A stretch of 64,000 nt of DNA from Cupriavidus pauculus (GTDB lineage Bacteria; Pseudomonadota; Gammaproteobacteria; Burkholderiales; Burkholderiaceae). The notes under the pieces were generated by a model. That model was not told the DNA's origin. It ran no database searches and worked only from the letters and a program-made list of their open reading frames with translations. Positions 8,698 to 16,589 of this stretch are shown in pieces (the first letter of the stretch is position 1; each line of letters starts with the position of its first letter). Made by a program: the position numbers and the translations under genes. The stretch spans positions 62,001 to 126,000 of the forward strand of contig NZ_VZOW01000007.1 of assembly GCF_008801835.1 (NCBI RefSeq), read 5' to 3'.

Positions 8698-8730
8698 ACA
8701 CCCGCGGTCCTTTGCAGGATGCGCGGGTGT
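8698..8730 (+). terminator. Probable terminator hairpin after the lipoprotein gene
   Basis: ACACCCGCG (8698-8706) pairs perfectly with CGCGGGTGT (8722-8730), and an inner TCCT/AGGA pair extends the stem. It sits between the convergent lipoprotein and SnoaL-like genes. The following T-run is short, so the assignment is tentative. Confidence 0.45.
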
Positions 8731-8819
8731 CATCGTTTGGGCGTAGACCGAAGCCGCGCCCCGGCGTTGCCTTAGCCGATGCGGACGGTCATGTCTGCGC
8801 TGCCGATGCGAAGCGCGCG

Positions 8820-9281
8820 CTATCCCTGGGTCGCAAATCGTTTGGTGAGCCAGCGCACCGGAGCGCCGATTATCGGCAGCTGTCGCCACAGCGTCGCGGC
8901 GTCCCAGAAATCCTGATGATCGGAAACTCGGCCATGCGCATTGAAGTGCAGACGGCTGCAGCCAGGGACGTCGAATGCGCGCCCGCGCACCTTGCCTGTG
9001 AATGTCCAGGGGACATAGGCGTCGGCGCCGCTCGCCATCGGCGTGGCCATCGTAAAGCGCGGTGACTCCACCGTGTTGAACATGTGGACGAAGATCGCGT
9101 GAATTGCCGCGGTGCCCCGCACGTCATTGAAGGGATCGCGAAATCGCGCGTCCGGCGCGTAAAACTGCCCCAGCATTTCAAGAGACGCCGGTGTCAGTGT
9201 CTCGTACCAGGCAAGCAGTGCGCACAGGCTGTCCCGATGCGAGGGATCGGTCGGAGGCGGCAGGTCGGTTGCAGGGTTCAT
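8820..9281 (-). CDS. SnoaL-like / NTF2-like polyketide-cyclase-family protein
   Basis: A 153-residue NTF2-fold protein. The family pattern is visible as LLAWYETLTPASLEMLGQFYAPDARFRDPFNDVRG near the N-terminus and WTFTGKV later. NTF2-like proteins bind or isomerise small hydrophobic ligands; several are found in lipid-modification operons beside a Cfa-type methyltransferase. Its ATG overlaps the SDR stop by 4 nt (ATGA), so it is the last gene of the eight-gene operon that starts at 15780. Specific activity is unknown. Confidence 0.8.
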   Translation of the reverse strand: MNPATDLPPPTDPSHRDSLCALLAWYETLTPASLEMLGQFYAPDARFRDPFNDVRGTAAIHAIFVHMFNTVESPRFTMATPMASGADAYVPWTFTGKVRGRAFDVPGCSRLHFNAHGRVSDHQDFWDAATLWRQLPIIGAPVRWLTKRFATQG

Positions 9282-10066
9282 GATGTACGGGCCAGTCGTT
9301 GCAGCAAGCCGAGACTGATGCGGTAGGGTAGCAGGCTGACAAGACGAACCGCGCGCGTGAAGCGCAGCGGAAAGGCTATTTCAAAACTGCCCCGCGCGAA
9401 TCCGGCCAGGATGTCCCGCGCCGCGATTTCCGGTGTGATCAACGCGGGCATCTTGAACGCGTTCAGTGCGGTCAGGCGAGATTTGACGAAGCCGGGATTG
9501 ATCAGGTAGATGCCAAGCCCATGACCATGCAGTTCGGCGTACAGAACTTCCGCCAGATTGATCAGCGCGGCCTTTGTCGGGCCATATAGCGTGGCGTTCG
9601 GCAGTCCGATGTAGCCGGCGGCGCTTGCCACGATGGCCAGTCCGCCCGAGCGCTGCGACAGCATGGTGGGCAGGATCGCATCGAGCCCATAGTACACACC
9701 GCACAGATTCGTCTCGATCGTATGGTGGGCCTCTTCGGCGCTGACCTGCCAGGGCCGCAGGGGGCGGTATTCGGCCGCGCAGAACACGACCAGATCCACG
9801 CCTTGCCATGCCTGGCACAGCGCATGGTGGGTCGCTGTCCAGTCGCCTGGACGGTTCACGTCCATCGGCAATGCGACGCCGTTCGGATGGCCCGCGACCA
9901 CCGCATGGAGGCCTTCGGGCCGGCGCGCCGACACGGCGACCCATGCCCCTTTGTCGAGCAAAGCCCTGGCGAGCGCCGCGCCGATGCCGCTGGACGCGCC
10001 GACCACCCACACGCGCTTATCGCGCCAGTCGCGCAAGCGCGGATTCAAATGCAGACCGAAGCCCAT
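9278..10066 (-). CDS. Short-chain dehydrogenase/reductase
   Basis: A 262-residue classical SDR. The Rossmann motif is VWVVGASSGIGAALARAL, the NAG-like region is CAAEY, the catalytic Ser is in IVASAAGY and the YxxxK pair is LYGPTKAA; NPGFVKSRLT follows. It is the seventh gene of the membrane-lipid operon. Comparable SDR genes accompany Cfa-type methyltransferases in other proteobacteria, for instance in the singlet-oxygen-response operon of Rhodobacter as I recall it. The substrate is probably a lipid-derived carbonyl, which is inference. Confidence 0.88.
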   Translation of the reverse strand: MGFGLHLNPRLRDWRDKRVWVVGASSGIGAALARALLDKGAWVAVSARRPEGLHAVVAGHPNGVALPMDVNRPGDWTATHHALCQAWQGVDLVVFCAAEYRPLRPWQVSAEEAHHTIETNLCGVYYGLDAILPTMLSQRSGGLAIVASAAGYIGLPNATLYGPTKAALINLAEVLYAELHGHGLGIYLINPGFVKSRLTALNAFKMPALITPEIAARDILAGFARGSFEIAFPLRFTRAVRLVSLLPYRISLGLLQRLARTS

Positions 10067-10074
10067 GAGGGATC

Positions 10075-10611
10075 CTATTGGGCCGGGCGACGAAAGGCGA
10101 TCGTCACTTGTCCGACCTCGAAACCAAACTTTGTGACGCGCGCGCGATTGATCATCGTCTGCGGGTCGATGAGTACCATCATGTCGTCGAACTGGACTTC
10201 ATACACGTCGTCGTCGACCGGCAAGCGCATCGTGTAATGCCAGCGCAGGACGTTGCCGGCCACCTGACCTGCCGCCGTGCCGACGATGTCGGGCGCGCTG
10301 CCCTGCCATGTGCCGTCGGCCTGCCGGCGGAGCGTCCAGGTGCGCTCCTGCGTGGTGCCGTCGCTGTAGTGGAAGGCCTCGTGCAAAACAAAACCGTCCT
10401 GCGTTGTCTGGCCGTTCAGAACCACATGGAATCGCTTGACGATCTCTCCGCTGCGTTTCTGGAACATGCCCCACGCCTCGGTCCTGCCCGCAAAGTACTG
10501 GGTGATGTCGAGCACCGGTTTTTCCTGTGCGTATCGGCTGACATCAGGTGTGGAGCATGCGGTGGCCAGCACGGTGGCGGCTGCCACGATCAGTGCAGCG
10601 AGCGGTCTCAT
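10075..10611 (-). CDS. DUF3833 family lipoprotein
   Basis: A 178-residue predicted lipoprotein: MRPLAALIVAAATVLATAC with lipidation at Cys19. The mature domain shows the DUF3833 pattern (LDITQYFAGRTEAWGMFQKR; VLNGQTTQDGFVLHEAFHYSDG; RTWTLRRQADGTWQGSAPDIVG; MINRARVTKFGFEVGQV). It is likely exposed to the periplasm. The start codon overlaps the stop of the upstream MFS gene (ATGA at 10608-10611). This family regularly accompanies Cfa/DUF1365/FAD-oxidoreductase genes, but its biochemical role is not known. Confidence 0.88.
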   Translation of the reverse strand: MRPLAALIVAAATVLATACSTPDVSRYAQEKPVLDITQYFAGRTEAWGMFQKRSGEIVKRFHVVLNGQTTQDGFVLHEAFHYSDGTTQERTWTLRRQADGTWQGSAPDIVGTAAGQVAGNVLRWHYTMRLPVDDDVYEVQFDDMMVLIDPQTMINRARVTKFGFEVGQVTIAFRRPAQ

Positions 10612-11903
10612 GGAAAATTCTCCGTAACGGCGCGCGATGGCTCGCGCAATGCGGCCAGCGCGGCCAGCTTGAACAGGCAGGGCAAGCCCGCGTAGGCCAG
10701 CGCCAGCGCCAGCCCCGCGCCGCCGGTGGCGGGATTGCCGGGCTGATAGCCGAACCATGCCAGCGCCGGCAGCGATAGCGCCGAGATGGCGAGGCAAAGC
10801 TTGCCGATCAGCGTCCAGATGCCAAAGTAGGCGCCCGCGCCTTCGCCGTCCGGTATGCAGCGGGCGAGTAGAACCGGCGGCAATGCGAGATCGGCGCCCA
10901 GCGCCGCGCCGCATACGACGCAGACTGCCAGGAACGGCGCGACGTCGCCGGGCCCCAGCGTGGCTGCCCAGACGAACGCGGCGATGGCCAGACCCATTGC
11001 CGCGCGCCACGCGGAGCGCGGGCCGATGCGTGCCGATATTCGCACCCAAAGTGGCAAGCCCAGCGCCGCGGCCAGGAAATACGCGGCCAGACTTGGCGCC
11101 ACCCATTGCGCCGCGCCGAGCCGGTCCTCGATAAAGAACACGGCCAGCGACGCCGGTATCGCGACGGACAGGCCATTCAGGAAATAGGGCGCCAAGATCA
11201 TTCGGAACGACGCATTGACGCGCACCGGTGTCCACAGGCTTGCAATGGTGTGCGCAAAGCCGCCGCGTCCGGATCGGCCGTCTGCCGTGCGCGGCGCCAT
11301 CCGCCAGGGCGGCGCAAAGCGCAGCAGGCACAGCGCACCGATCAGCAACATCGCGAACAGCGCGATAAACGGGACCATCGCGTGCTGTGGTGTCTGGTCG
11401 TCTGCAGCCAGCAGCCCCGCGGGCGCGGCGCTGGCGATGAGCACCCCGATCACGCCAGCCCCTTCGCGCCAGGCCGCGGCACGGGTCAGCACGTCGCTGT
11501 CGCTTGCCAGCCGTGCACCCCAGGCCAGGTAGGCGACGTTGATAAAGCTGTGCGCGGCATAGATCGCGACCAGCGCCACGGCAAACCATACGGCCAGCGC
11601 AACGCCTGCCACCGGCGGCATCCATAACGCGGCAAACGCGCCAACCAGGCACAACGCGGCGATCCACAGCGCCATCGACAGGCCGCGGCCACGCGCCAGC
11701 GTATCGGCCAGGCGGCCGAGCAGCGGGTCCTGTGCGGTATCGACAAGGCGCGTTAGGAACAGGATCAGCCCGGCCGTCGAAAGCGGCATGCCAAGACGCG
11801 CGGTGTAGTAGGCCGGCGCCTGGACGTAGATGGGCAGCGCCACCATGGCGAGAGGCAAGCCCATCGCGCCATAGGCGGCGAGTTGTGCGGTGCGCGCGGT
11901 CAT
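10608..11903 (-). CDS. MFS_2 / GPH-type transporter
   Basis: A 431-residue polytopic membrane protein with about 12 hydrophobic segments, resembling the glycoside-pentoside-hexuronide/MFS_2 family. The TM2-TM3 loop DTAQDPLLGRLADTLARGRG corresponds to the family's D-P-x-x-G-x-x-D signature. It overlaps both neighbours by 4 nt (ATGA on each side), so it is co-translated with the lipid operon. Related transporters exist in the equivalent cluster of other bacteria; MFS_2 members include lysolipid carriers, so a lipid or lysophospholipid substrate is plausible but unproven. Confidence 0.85.
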   Translation of the reverse strand: MTARTAQLAAYGAMGLPLAMVALPIYVQAPAYYTARLGMPLSTAGLILFLTRLVDTAQDPLLGRLADTLARGRGLSMALWIAALCLVGAFAALWMPPVAGVALAVWFAVALVAIYAAHSFINVAYLAWGARLASDSDVLTRAAAWREGAGVIGVLIASAAPAGLLAADDQTPQHAMVPFIALFAMLLIGALCLLRFAPPWRMAPRTADGRSGRGGFAHTIASLWTPVRVNASFRMILAPYFLNGLSVAIPASLAVFFIEDRLGAAQWVAPSLAAYFLAAALGLPLWVRISARIGPRSAWRAAMGLAIAAFVWAATLGPGDVAPFLAVCVVCGAALGADLALPPVLLARCIPDGEGAGAYFGIWTLIGKLCLAISALSLPALAWFGYQPGNPATGGAGLALALAYAGLPCLFKLAALAALREPSRAVTENFP

Positions 11904-12457
11904 CGCGCCAACCCCAGCAGTTTCTGACGCAAGCCTGGGTCCCGCGTGGCCGGGCCCAGCCAGATGGAAAAGAATGCGCGCGCCAGCGCTGGATCGTCGA
12001 TCTGGCCGGTTGCGCGGTCATTGGCGTAGAAACGTGCGCCTTGATTCGGCAGGTAAACGCCGGTCAGCCGATCTCCCGCGCGCACGTCCACCATGACCCG
12101 CGACAGCGCATCGCGCCAGCGCTGGAGCGTGGCGTCGGAGAGCGAATGGCCCTGCATGCGCACGATTTCGTCGATGCTCGTGTCCACCAGGCGCTGCGCG
12201 CCGATGTCCCGCGCATAGACCAGACGCAGCGCCAGGGGCGCGTCGAGCACGCTCGCCGGATCGGCCGGCGCGGCAGACACGAGCGATGCCGATGGCTGTC
12301 CCATCCACAACTGCGCCTCATAAATGCGCATTCCCAGCCAGCGGTAGTCGCCCTGTCCGATCATCTGCGCATGCGGCAGCGCATCGCGCCACGCCTCGGC
12401 CGCTATGCCAGGCAATGTGGACAATCCGAGCAGCAGCGCCGCCAGTTGGCGTTTCAT
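11900..12457 (-). CDS. Chalcone-isomerase-like periplasmic protein
   Basis: A 185-residue protein with a signal peptide (MKRQLAALLLGLSTLPGIAA-EAW). The mature part matches the bacterial chalcone_isomerase-like family: WLGMRIYEAQLW, PLALRLVYARDIGAQRLVDTSIDEI, ARAFFSIWLGPATRDPGLRQKLLG. This fold binds fatty acids or flavanones; bacterial members are usually non-catalytic and of unknown role. The ATG is 1 nt beyond the Cfa-type stop, and its stop overlaps the MFS start. It belongs to the lipid operon. Confidence 0.85.
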   Translation of the reverse strand: MKRQLAALLLGLSTLPGIAAEAWRDALPHAQMIGQGDYRWLGMRIYEAQLWMGQPSASLVSAAPADPASVLDAPLALRLVYARDIGAQRLVDTSIDEIVRMQGHSLSDATLQRWRDALSRVMVDVRAGDRLTGVYLPNQGARFYANDRATGQIDDPALARAFFSIWLGPATRDPGLRQKLLGLAR

Positions 12458-12458
12458 G

Positions 12459-13703
12459 CTAATTCTCGCGCGTCAGAAGAAACTGCATGACGTCGGTGCG
12501 GCCCGCATCGAACCCGGCTTCGCAGTAGCAGAGATAGAGCCGCCACATGCGCACGAAAGTCTCGTCGAAGCCGAGCGCGAGGACGTCCTCGATATGCGCC
12601 TCGAAGCGTTGGCGCCAGCGCCGCAATGTTTCGGCATAGTCCCGGCCGAACGTCAGGACTGTCTGGCTCGAGAATCCTCCGCGCCGCGCCGCCTCGGCAA
12701 AGCGCGCGGGGCTGGGCAGCATGCCGCCGGGAAAGATGTACGCGCGGATAAAGTCGCCGCTTTGCCGATAGGCGTCGAAGCGCGCATTGTCGATCGTGAT
12801 CGACTGGATCACGGCCTGTCCGCCTGGGCGCAGCCTGCGGTTGAGCTGATCGAAAAAACCCGGCCAGTACGCCTGGCCGACCGCTTCGAACATCTCGATG
12901 GACACGACGGCATCGTAGGTGCCCTGCAGATCGCGATAGTCGCGCAGTTCCAGCGTAATGCGATCGCTCAGGCCCGCCTGCGCAACGCGTGTCTGCGCCA
13001 GTGCAAGCTGCGCGGCGGAGATCGTCACGCCATGCACCTGCACGCCGCGCCGGGCCGCATGCAGGGCGAATCCACCCCAGCCGCAGCCGATTTCGAGCAC
13101 GCGCATGCCCGGTTGCAGCGCAAGCGCATCGCAGATATGGGCGTACTTGGCTTCCTGCGCCGCTTCGAGCGAAAGGTCGCTGCGGCCGCCGAACAGCGCG
13201 GCCGAATAGCTCCAGGTTTCGTCGAGCCATAGCGCATAGAACGGGTTGCCCAGATCGTAGTGCGCGTGGATATTGCGCCGGCTGCCCGCGCGCGTGTTGC
13301 GCCGGAGCAGATGCTGCAACTGCTGCCAGCGGCGTGCCAGCCAGGTGCCGGCGATGGTCCGGGACAGGGCCGATTCGTTGTCCAGCGCCACGCGCAGCAC
13401 GGCCACCAGGTCGGGACTGTCGATCCAGCCGGCGCGATACGCATCGGCAAAACCGATATCGCCGGCGCGCAGGATCGCTTCGCACGCGCGCCAGTCGCGC
13501 AGCGTCAGCCTAGCCCCCGGCGCTTGATGCGGATCGCCGTATACCGTCTCTTGGCCGTCCGGCCGTAAGAGCACCAGATGGCCCACGTCCATGCGCTCGA
13601 GCGCGGCCAGGAACATTCGGACTGACAAGGATGTCCGGGACGGCAGCAGGGTAGGGGCAAATGGTTGGAGCAACGCACGCTGGTGGAAGGGCAGGCGGTT
13701 CAT
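12459..13703 (-). CDS. Cyclopropane-fatty-acid-synthase-type SAM methyltransferase
   Basis: A 414-residue protein of the Cfa family. Residues 145-170 carry the lipid-site signature HYDLGNPFYALWLDETWSYS, and residues 202-212 the SAM-binding VLEIGCGWGGF. Later family blocks include EMFEAVGQAYWPGFF and FIRAYIFPGGMLPSP. These enzymes methylate double bonds of membrane phospholipid acyl chains, giving cyclopropane or, in some clusters, branched or furan-type chains. The ATG at 13703 is chosen over an upstream extension because the family N-terminus starts here and the extension overlaps the DUF1365 gene. The accompanying FAD oxidoreductase and DUF1365 genes suggest further modification of the lipid product (inferred). 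Confidence 0.9.
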   Translation of the reverse strand: MNRLPFHQRALLQPFAPTLLPSRTSLSVRMFLAALERMDVGHLVLLRPDGQETVYGDPHQAPGARLTLRDWRACEAILRAGDIGFADAYRAGWIDSPDLVAVLRVALDNESALSRTIAGTWLARRWQQLQHLLRRNTRAGSRRNIHAHYDLGNPFYALWLDETWSYSAALFGGRSDLSLEAAQEAKYAHICDALALQPGMRVLEIGCGWGGFALHAARRGVQVHGVTISAAQLALAQTRVAQAGLSDRITLELRDYRDLQGTYDAVVSIEMFEAVGQAYWPGFFDQLNRRLRPGGQAVIQSITIDNARFDAYRQSGDFIRAYIFPGGMLPSPARFAEAARRGGFSSQTVLTFGRDYAETLRRWRQRFEAHIEDVLALGFDETFVRMWRLYLCYCEAGFDAGRTDVMQFLLTREN

Positions 13704-13732
13704 ATGAGCAGGAAGTGCCGGGAAAAATGGGG

Positions 13733-14491
13733 TTAACCGACGGGCGGGGCCGACGGCGGATGCTTGCCATGGAACGGCACCGATCTCCACCACAGGCGCA
13801 CCGCCTGCCAGTGGATGCGCACAATGACCGCAATTGCAGCCCACGGCTGCGCGGCCAGTACCGCCAGCATGCGGCGCAGGGTGAGCGGCCCCTTGCGCCC
13901 GCCGATCGAGGTGCGCAGCAACAGGCCGTCGTCGTCGTAATAATCGATGCCGACGTAGGCCGTTTCCTCGGTTTCGCGTATATGAAACGCGTAGTGACCC
14001 TGCACGGTGTTGAAGGGCGATACATGCAGCCGCTTGCGTGTGGCAAGCACGGTGTGCGTGTGGATCGGCCCCAGGTCAGGCGCGGTCACCAGATAGGCGT
14101 GGTGATCGCCAAAGGTGTTGTTGACCTCGGCCACCAGTGCGCGCAGTGCGCCTGCGCGGTCGTGGCAATACCAGAAGCTGACCGGATTGAAGACGTAGCC
14201 GAACAGGCGCGGCGTGGTCTGCAGCCAGATCGGTCCGTCGTCGGGCAGGCCCGCCGCCGCCAGACGCGGGCGGACCCAGTCGCCAAGGCTGGATCCATCG
14301 CGCGGGCCATAGTCGCGCGTATGCAGGCTGACCAGCCTGGTCCGGTCGACGCCGAACCACCAGCGCCGCAGGCTGGGCATCGCGTCGATATCGACGCGCA
14401 CGCAGAACACCGGGTAGACAAAGCGATTGCGAGCGGGACGCAAGCGGTCGTGCATCACGCGGCAGCGCAGGAGCCAGGCGGTCGCCGTCAT
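13733..14491 (-). CDS. DUF1365 family protein
   Basis: A 252-residue DUF1365 protein. Typical blocks are CRVMHDRLRPARNRFVYPVF at the N-terminus, FGYVFNPVSFWYCHD in the middle, VNNTFGDHHAY, and KRLHVSPFN with HYAFHIRE after it. The start at 14491 overlaps the stop of the FAD oxidoreductase (ATGA); an in-frame ATG 12 nt upstream is an alternative. DUF1365 genes nearly always sit between an FAD-dependent oxidoreductase and a Cfa-type methyltransferase, exactly as here. The molecular activity is unknown. Confidence 0.9.
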   Translation of the reverse strand: MTATAWLLRCRVMHDRLRPARNRFVYPVFCVRVDIDAMPSLRRWWFGVDRTRLVSLHTRDYGPRDGSSLGDWVRPRLAAAGLPDDGPIWLQTTPRLFGYVFNPVSFWYCHDRAGALRALVAEVNNTFGDHHAYLVTAPDLGPIHTHTVLATRKRLHVSPFNTVQGHYAFHIRETEETAYVGIDYYDDDGLLLRTSIGGRKGPLTLRRMLAVLAAQPWAAIAVIVRIHWQAVRLWWRSVPFHGKHPPSAPPVG

Positions 14492-15780
14492 AGTCGTGCC
14501 CATGCCGGCAAGGCGCCGAAATCGCGCACCACGCGTAGCGCTGATTTCAATCCGTCCTCGTGAAAGCCATAACCGGTCCATGCGCCGGCGTACCAGGTGC
14601 GTCGCTCGCCCTGCAATGCCGGCAGGCGCTGCTGCGCCGCAATGGCCGCCAGGTCGAACAGAGGATGCGCGTAGTGGAAGCGCCGCAGCTCCGTGCCGGG
14701 CGCGGGATCGCGATAGGCGTTGAGCGTGACCACCACGGGCGTGCGGAACGGCAGCGGCTGCAACTGGTTGAGCAGATAGCTGACGCATACGGCGCGCTGT
14801 GCGTCGCCATGGCGGCGGCCCAGGTAGTTCCAGGCGGACCATACGCGTGTGCGGCGCGGCAGCAGCGTGGCGTCGGTATGCAGGATCGCCACGTTGGGGG
14901 CATAGCGCACGCTGCCCAGCACAGCGCGTTCGGCCGGCGATGCGTCGGCAAGCATCCGCAAGGTGTCTGGCGCGTGCGTGGCAAAGACGATCGCATCGAA
15001 GCGCGCAGTGCACTCGTCGGTCATGACAGAAACGCCGTCCTCGTCGCGGCGTACGGCGCGCACTGCCACGCCCAGACGGATGTCGTCGAGCCGCGCAGCG
15101 ATACGCTGCACGTAACTGCGCGCGCCGCCATCCACGGTGCGCCATTGCGGGCGATTGCGCACCTGCAGCAGCGCATGATTGAGGCAGAAGCGCAGAAACG
15201 TTGCCGCCGGAAAATGCAGCACGTCAGCCGTCGCGCATGACCAGATCGCGGCCGCCATCGGCAGCAGGTAGTGCTGGCGAAACGGCTGCCCATACTGGCC
15301 GGCGGTGAGCAGATCGCCAAGCGAGCAACCGCTGCGCTCGGCAAGCGCCAGATGGCTTTGCGCAGCGCCGTTGAATCGCAGGATGTCGCGCAGCATGCCA
15401 AGGAAAGTTGGCGAGAACGCATTGGCGCGCTGCGCAAATACGGTGTTCATATTGCTGCCGGCCCATTCGAGCCGCCCGTCGTCCAGCGACACCGCAAAGG
15501 ACATGTCGCTGGCATGCGAGCGCACGCCCAGCGCTTCGAACATCGCCACCAGATTCGGGTAGGTGCGGTCGTTGAAAACCAGAAAGCCCGTGTCGACGGG
15601 ACAGGTGTGGCCGTCCAGCGTGACATCCACGGTATTGGAGTGGCCGCCGAGATAATCGCCGGCCTCGAACAGCGTGACGGCGTGATCGCGACCAAGCAGC
15701 CATGCCGTGGCTAGCCCCGAGATCCCGGCGCCCACCACGGCAATGCGCATTCCCTTCTGAGTGACCGAACAAGCGCCCAC
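14488..15780 (-). CDS. FAD-dependent amine-oxidase-type oxidoreductase
   Basis: A 430-residue flavoprotein of the amine oxidase/phytoene desaturase-like superfamily. The dinucleotide-binding motif is RIAVVGAGISGLATAWLL followed by LFEAGDYLGGHSNTV; a C-terminal FAD block is WYAGAWTGYGFHEDGLKSA. I place the start at the GTG at 15780, preceded by AGAAAGG at good spacing; the ATG at 15750 fits the family N-terminus but its purine-rich site is adjacent to the codon. It is the first gene of the eight-gene lipid operon and probably oxidises a lipid acyl chain. Divergent from the TetR gene. Confidence 0.9.
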   Translation of the reverse strand: MGACSVTQKGMRIAVVGAGISGLATAWLLGRDHAVTLFEAGDYLGGHSNTVDVTLDGHTCPVDTGFLVFNDRTYPNLVAMFEALGVRSHASDMSFAVSLDDGRLEWAGSNMNTVFAQRANAFSPTFLGMLRDILRFNGAAQSHLALAERSGCSLGDLLTAGQYGQPFRQHYLLPMAAAIWSCATADVLHFPAATFLRFCLNHALLQVRNRPQWRTVDGGARSYVQRIAARLDDIRLGVAVRAVRRDEDGVSVMTDECTARFDAIVFATHAPDTLRMLADASPAERAVLGSVRYAPNVAILHTDATLLPRRTRVWSAWNYLGRRHGDAQRAVCVSYLLNQLQPLPFRTPVVVTLNAYRDPAPGTELRRFHYAHPLFDLAAIAAQQRLPALQGERRTWYAGAWTGYGFHEDGLKSALRVVRDFGALPAWARL

Positions 15781-15864
15781 GCTGCACCTTTCTGGTTTTT
15801 TTAGCAGTTATTGATGCGTTTTCGAGCTGGGGTGCTACCATACCCCTACTGTCTCGGAAAGAAG

Positions 15865-15880
15865 GTTACTGCATAGTAAC
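15865..15880. promoter_or_regulatory. Operator-like palindrome between the lipid operon and tetR
   Basis: GTTACTGCATAGTAAC has perfect 6-bp arms (GTTACT/AGTAAC) around GCAT. It lies 11 nt before the TetR start codon and 85-100 bp before the divergent FAD oxidoreductase gene. Size and symmetry fit a TetR-family operator. A second, weaker inverted repeat GGGGT-N8-ACCCC is at 15829-15846. The likely reading is that the TetR protein represses itself and perhaps the lipid operon. Confidence 0.6.
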
Positions 15881-15891
15881 GAAATTTACAA

Positions 15892-16506
15892 ATGGGTATT
15901 TTGGGTAAGCTCAGCTTCAAGGACCAGACCTTCCGGTTGCGTGAGGACGCGATCCTCGATGCCGCCACGCGCATTCTGGCGGGCAAGGGGTTCGACCTGA
16001 TGACCATGGACGACGTGGCCGGCGAGGTGGGTATTTCGAAACCCATCCTCTACAAGCATTTCAAGTCCAAGGACGATCTGGTGGGCGCCGCCATGATCCG
16101 GCTGATAGACGGCGCGCTGGAGTTCCTGGAACGCTTGCCGTCGGAAGACACGGCGCTTGGCCGCCTGCGGGCGCTGCTGGCATGGGCGCTGCATGTGCGC
16201 CTGGAAGGTGGATTGCCGTTCCTGCCGTCGACCAGCCCGAACGTGCGCGACATGCTCACACGCAACGTGCGCTACGTGACGCGCGTGCTGAAGCTCAACG
16301 GCGTCCTCACGAAGCTGGTGGGCGAGGCAAAGAAGGCGGGCGACCTGGACCGCACCTTGCCCGACGACGTGATCCTCTTTTCCTATTACTCGCGCACCTG
16401 CGATCCGGCTGTCGAATACCTGCGTCTGTACGCCAAGCTCGACGACGAGCAGATCGTCAAGCATATGCTCGACGTCTGCTTCAACGGTATTTCGGCGAAG
16501 GGTTAG
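15892..16506 (+). CDS. TetR-family transcriptional regulator
   Basis: A 204-residue TetR-type repressor. The N-terminal HTH occupies about residues 15-62 (LREDAILDAATRILAGKGFD, then TMDDVAGEVGISKPILYKHF with SKDDL); the all-helical C-terminal ligand domain follows. The gene is divergent from the eight-gene lipid operon across 111 bp containing a perfect palindrome, so it probably senses a fatty-acid or membrane-stress signal and controls that operon. The ligand is unknown. Confidence 0.9.
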   Translation: MGILGKLSFKDQTFRLREDAILDAATRILAGKGFDLMTMDDVAGEVGISKPILYKHFKSKDDLVGAAMIRLIDGALEFLERLPSEDTALGRLRALLAWALHVRLEGGLPFLPSTSPNVRDMLTRNVRYVTRVLKLNGVLTKLVGEAKKAGDLDRTLPDDVILFSYYSRTCDPAVEYLRLYAKLDDEQIVKHMLDVCFNGISAKG

Positions 16507-16589
16507 CGATCGGCCGGACGGGCGCGAGGCATCGCACCGGCCGCACCGCCGCAACTGCGCGACGCCGGTGTGCGCGCCTACGTCAGGCG

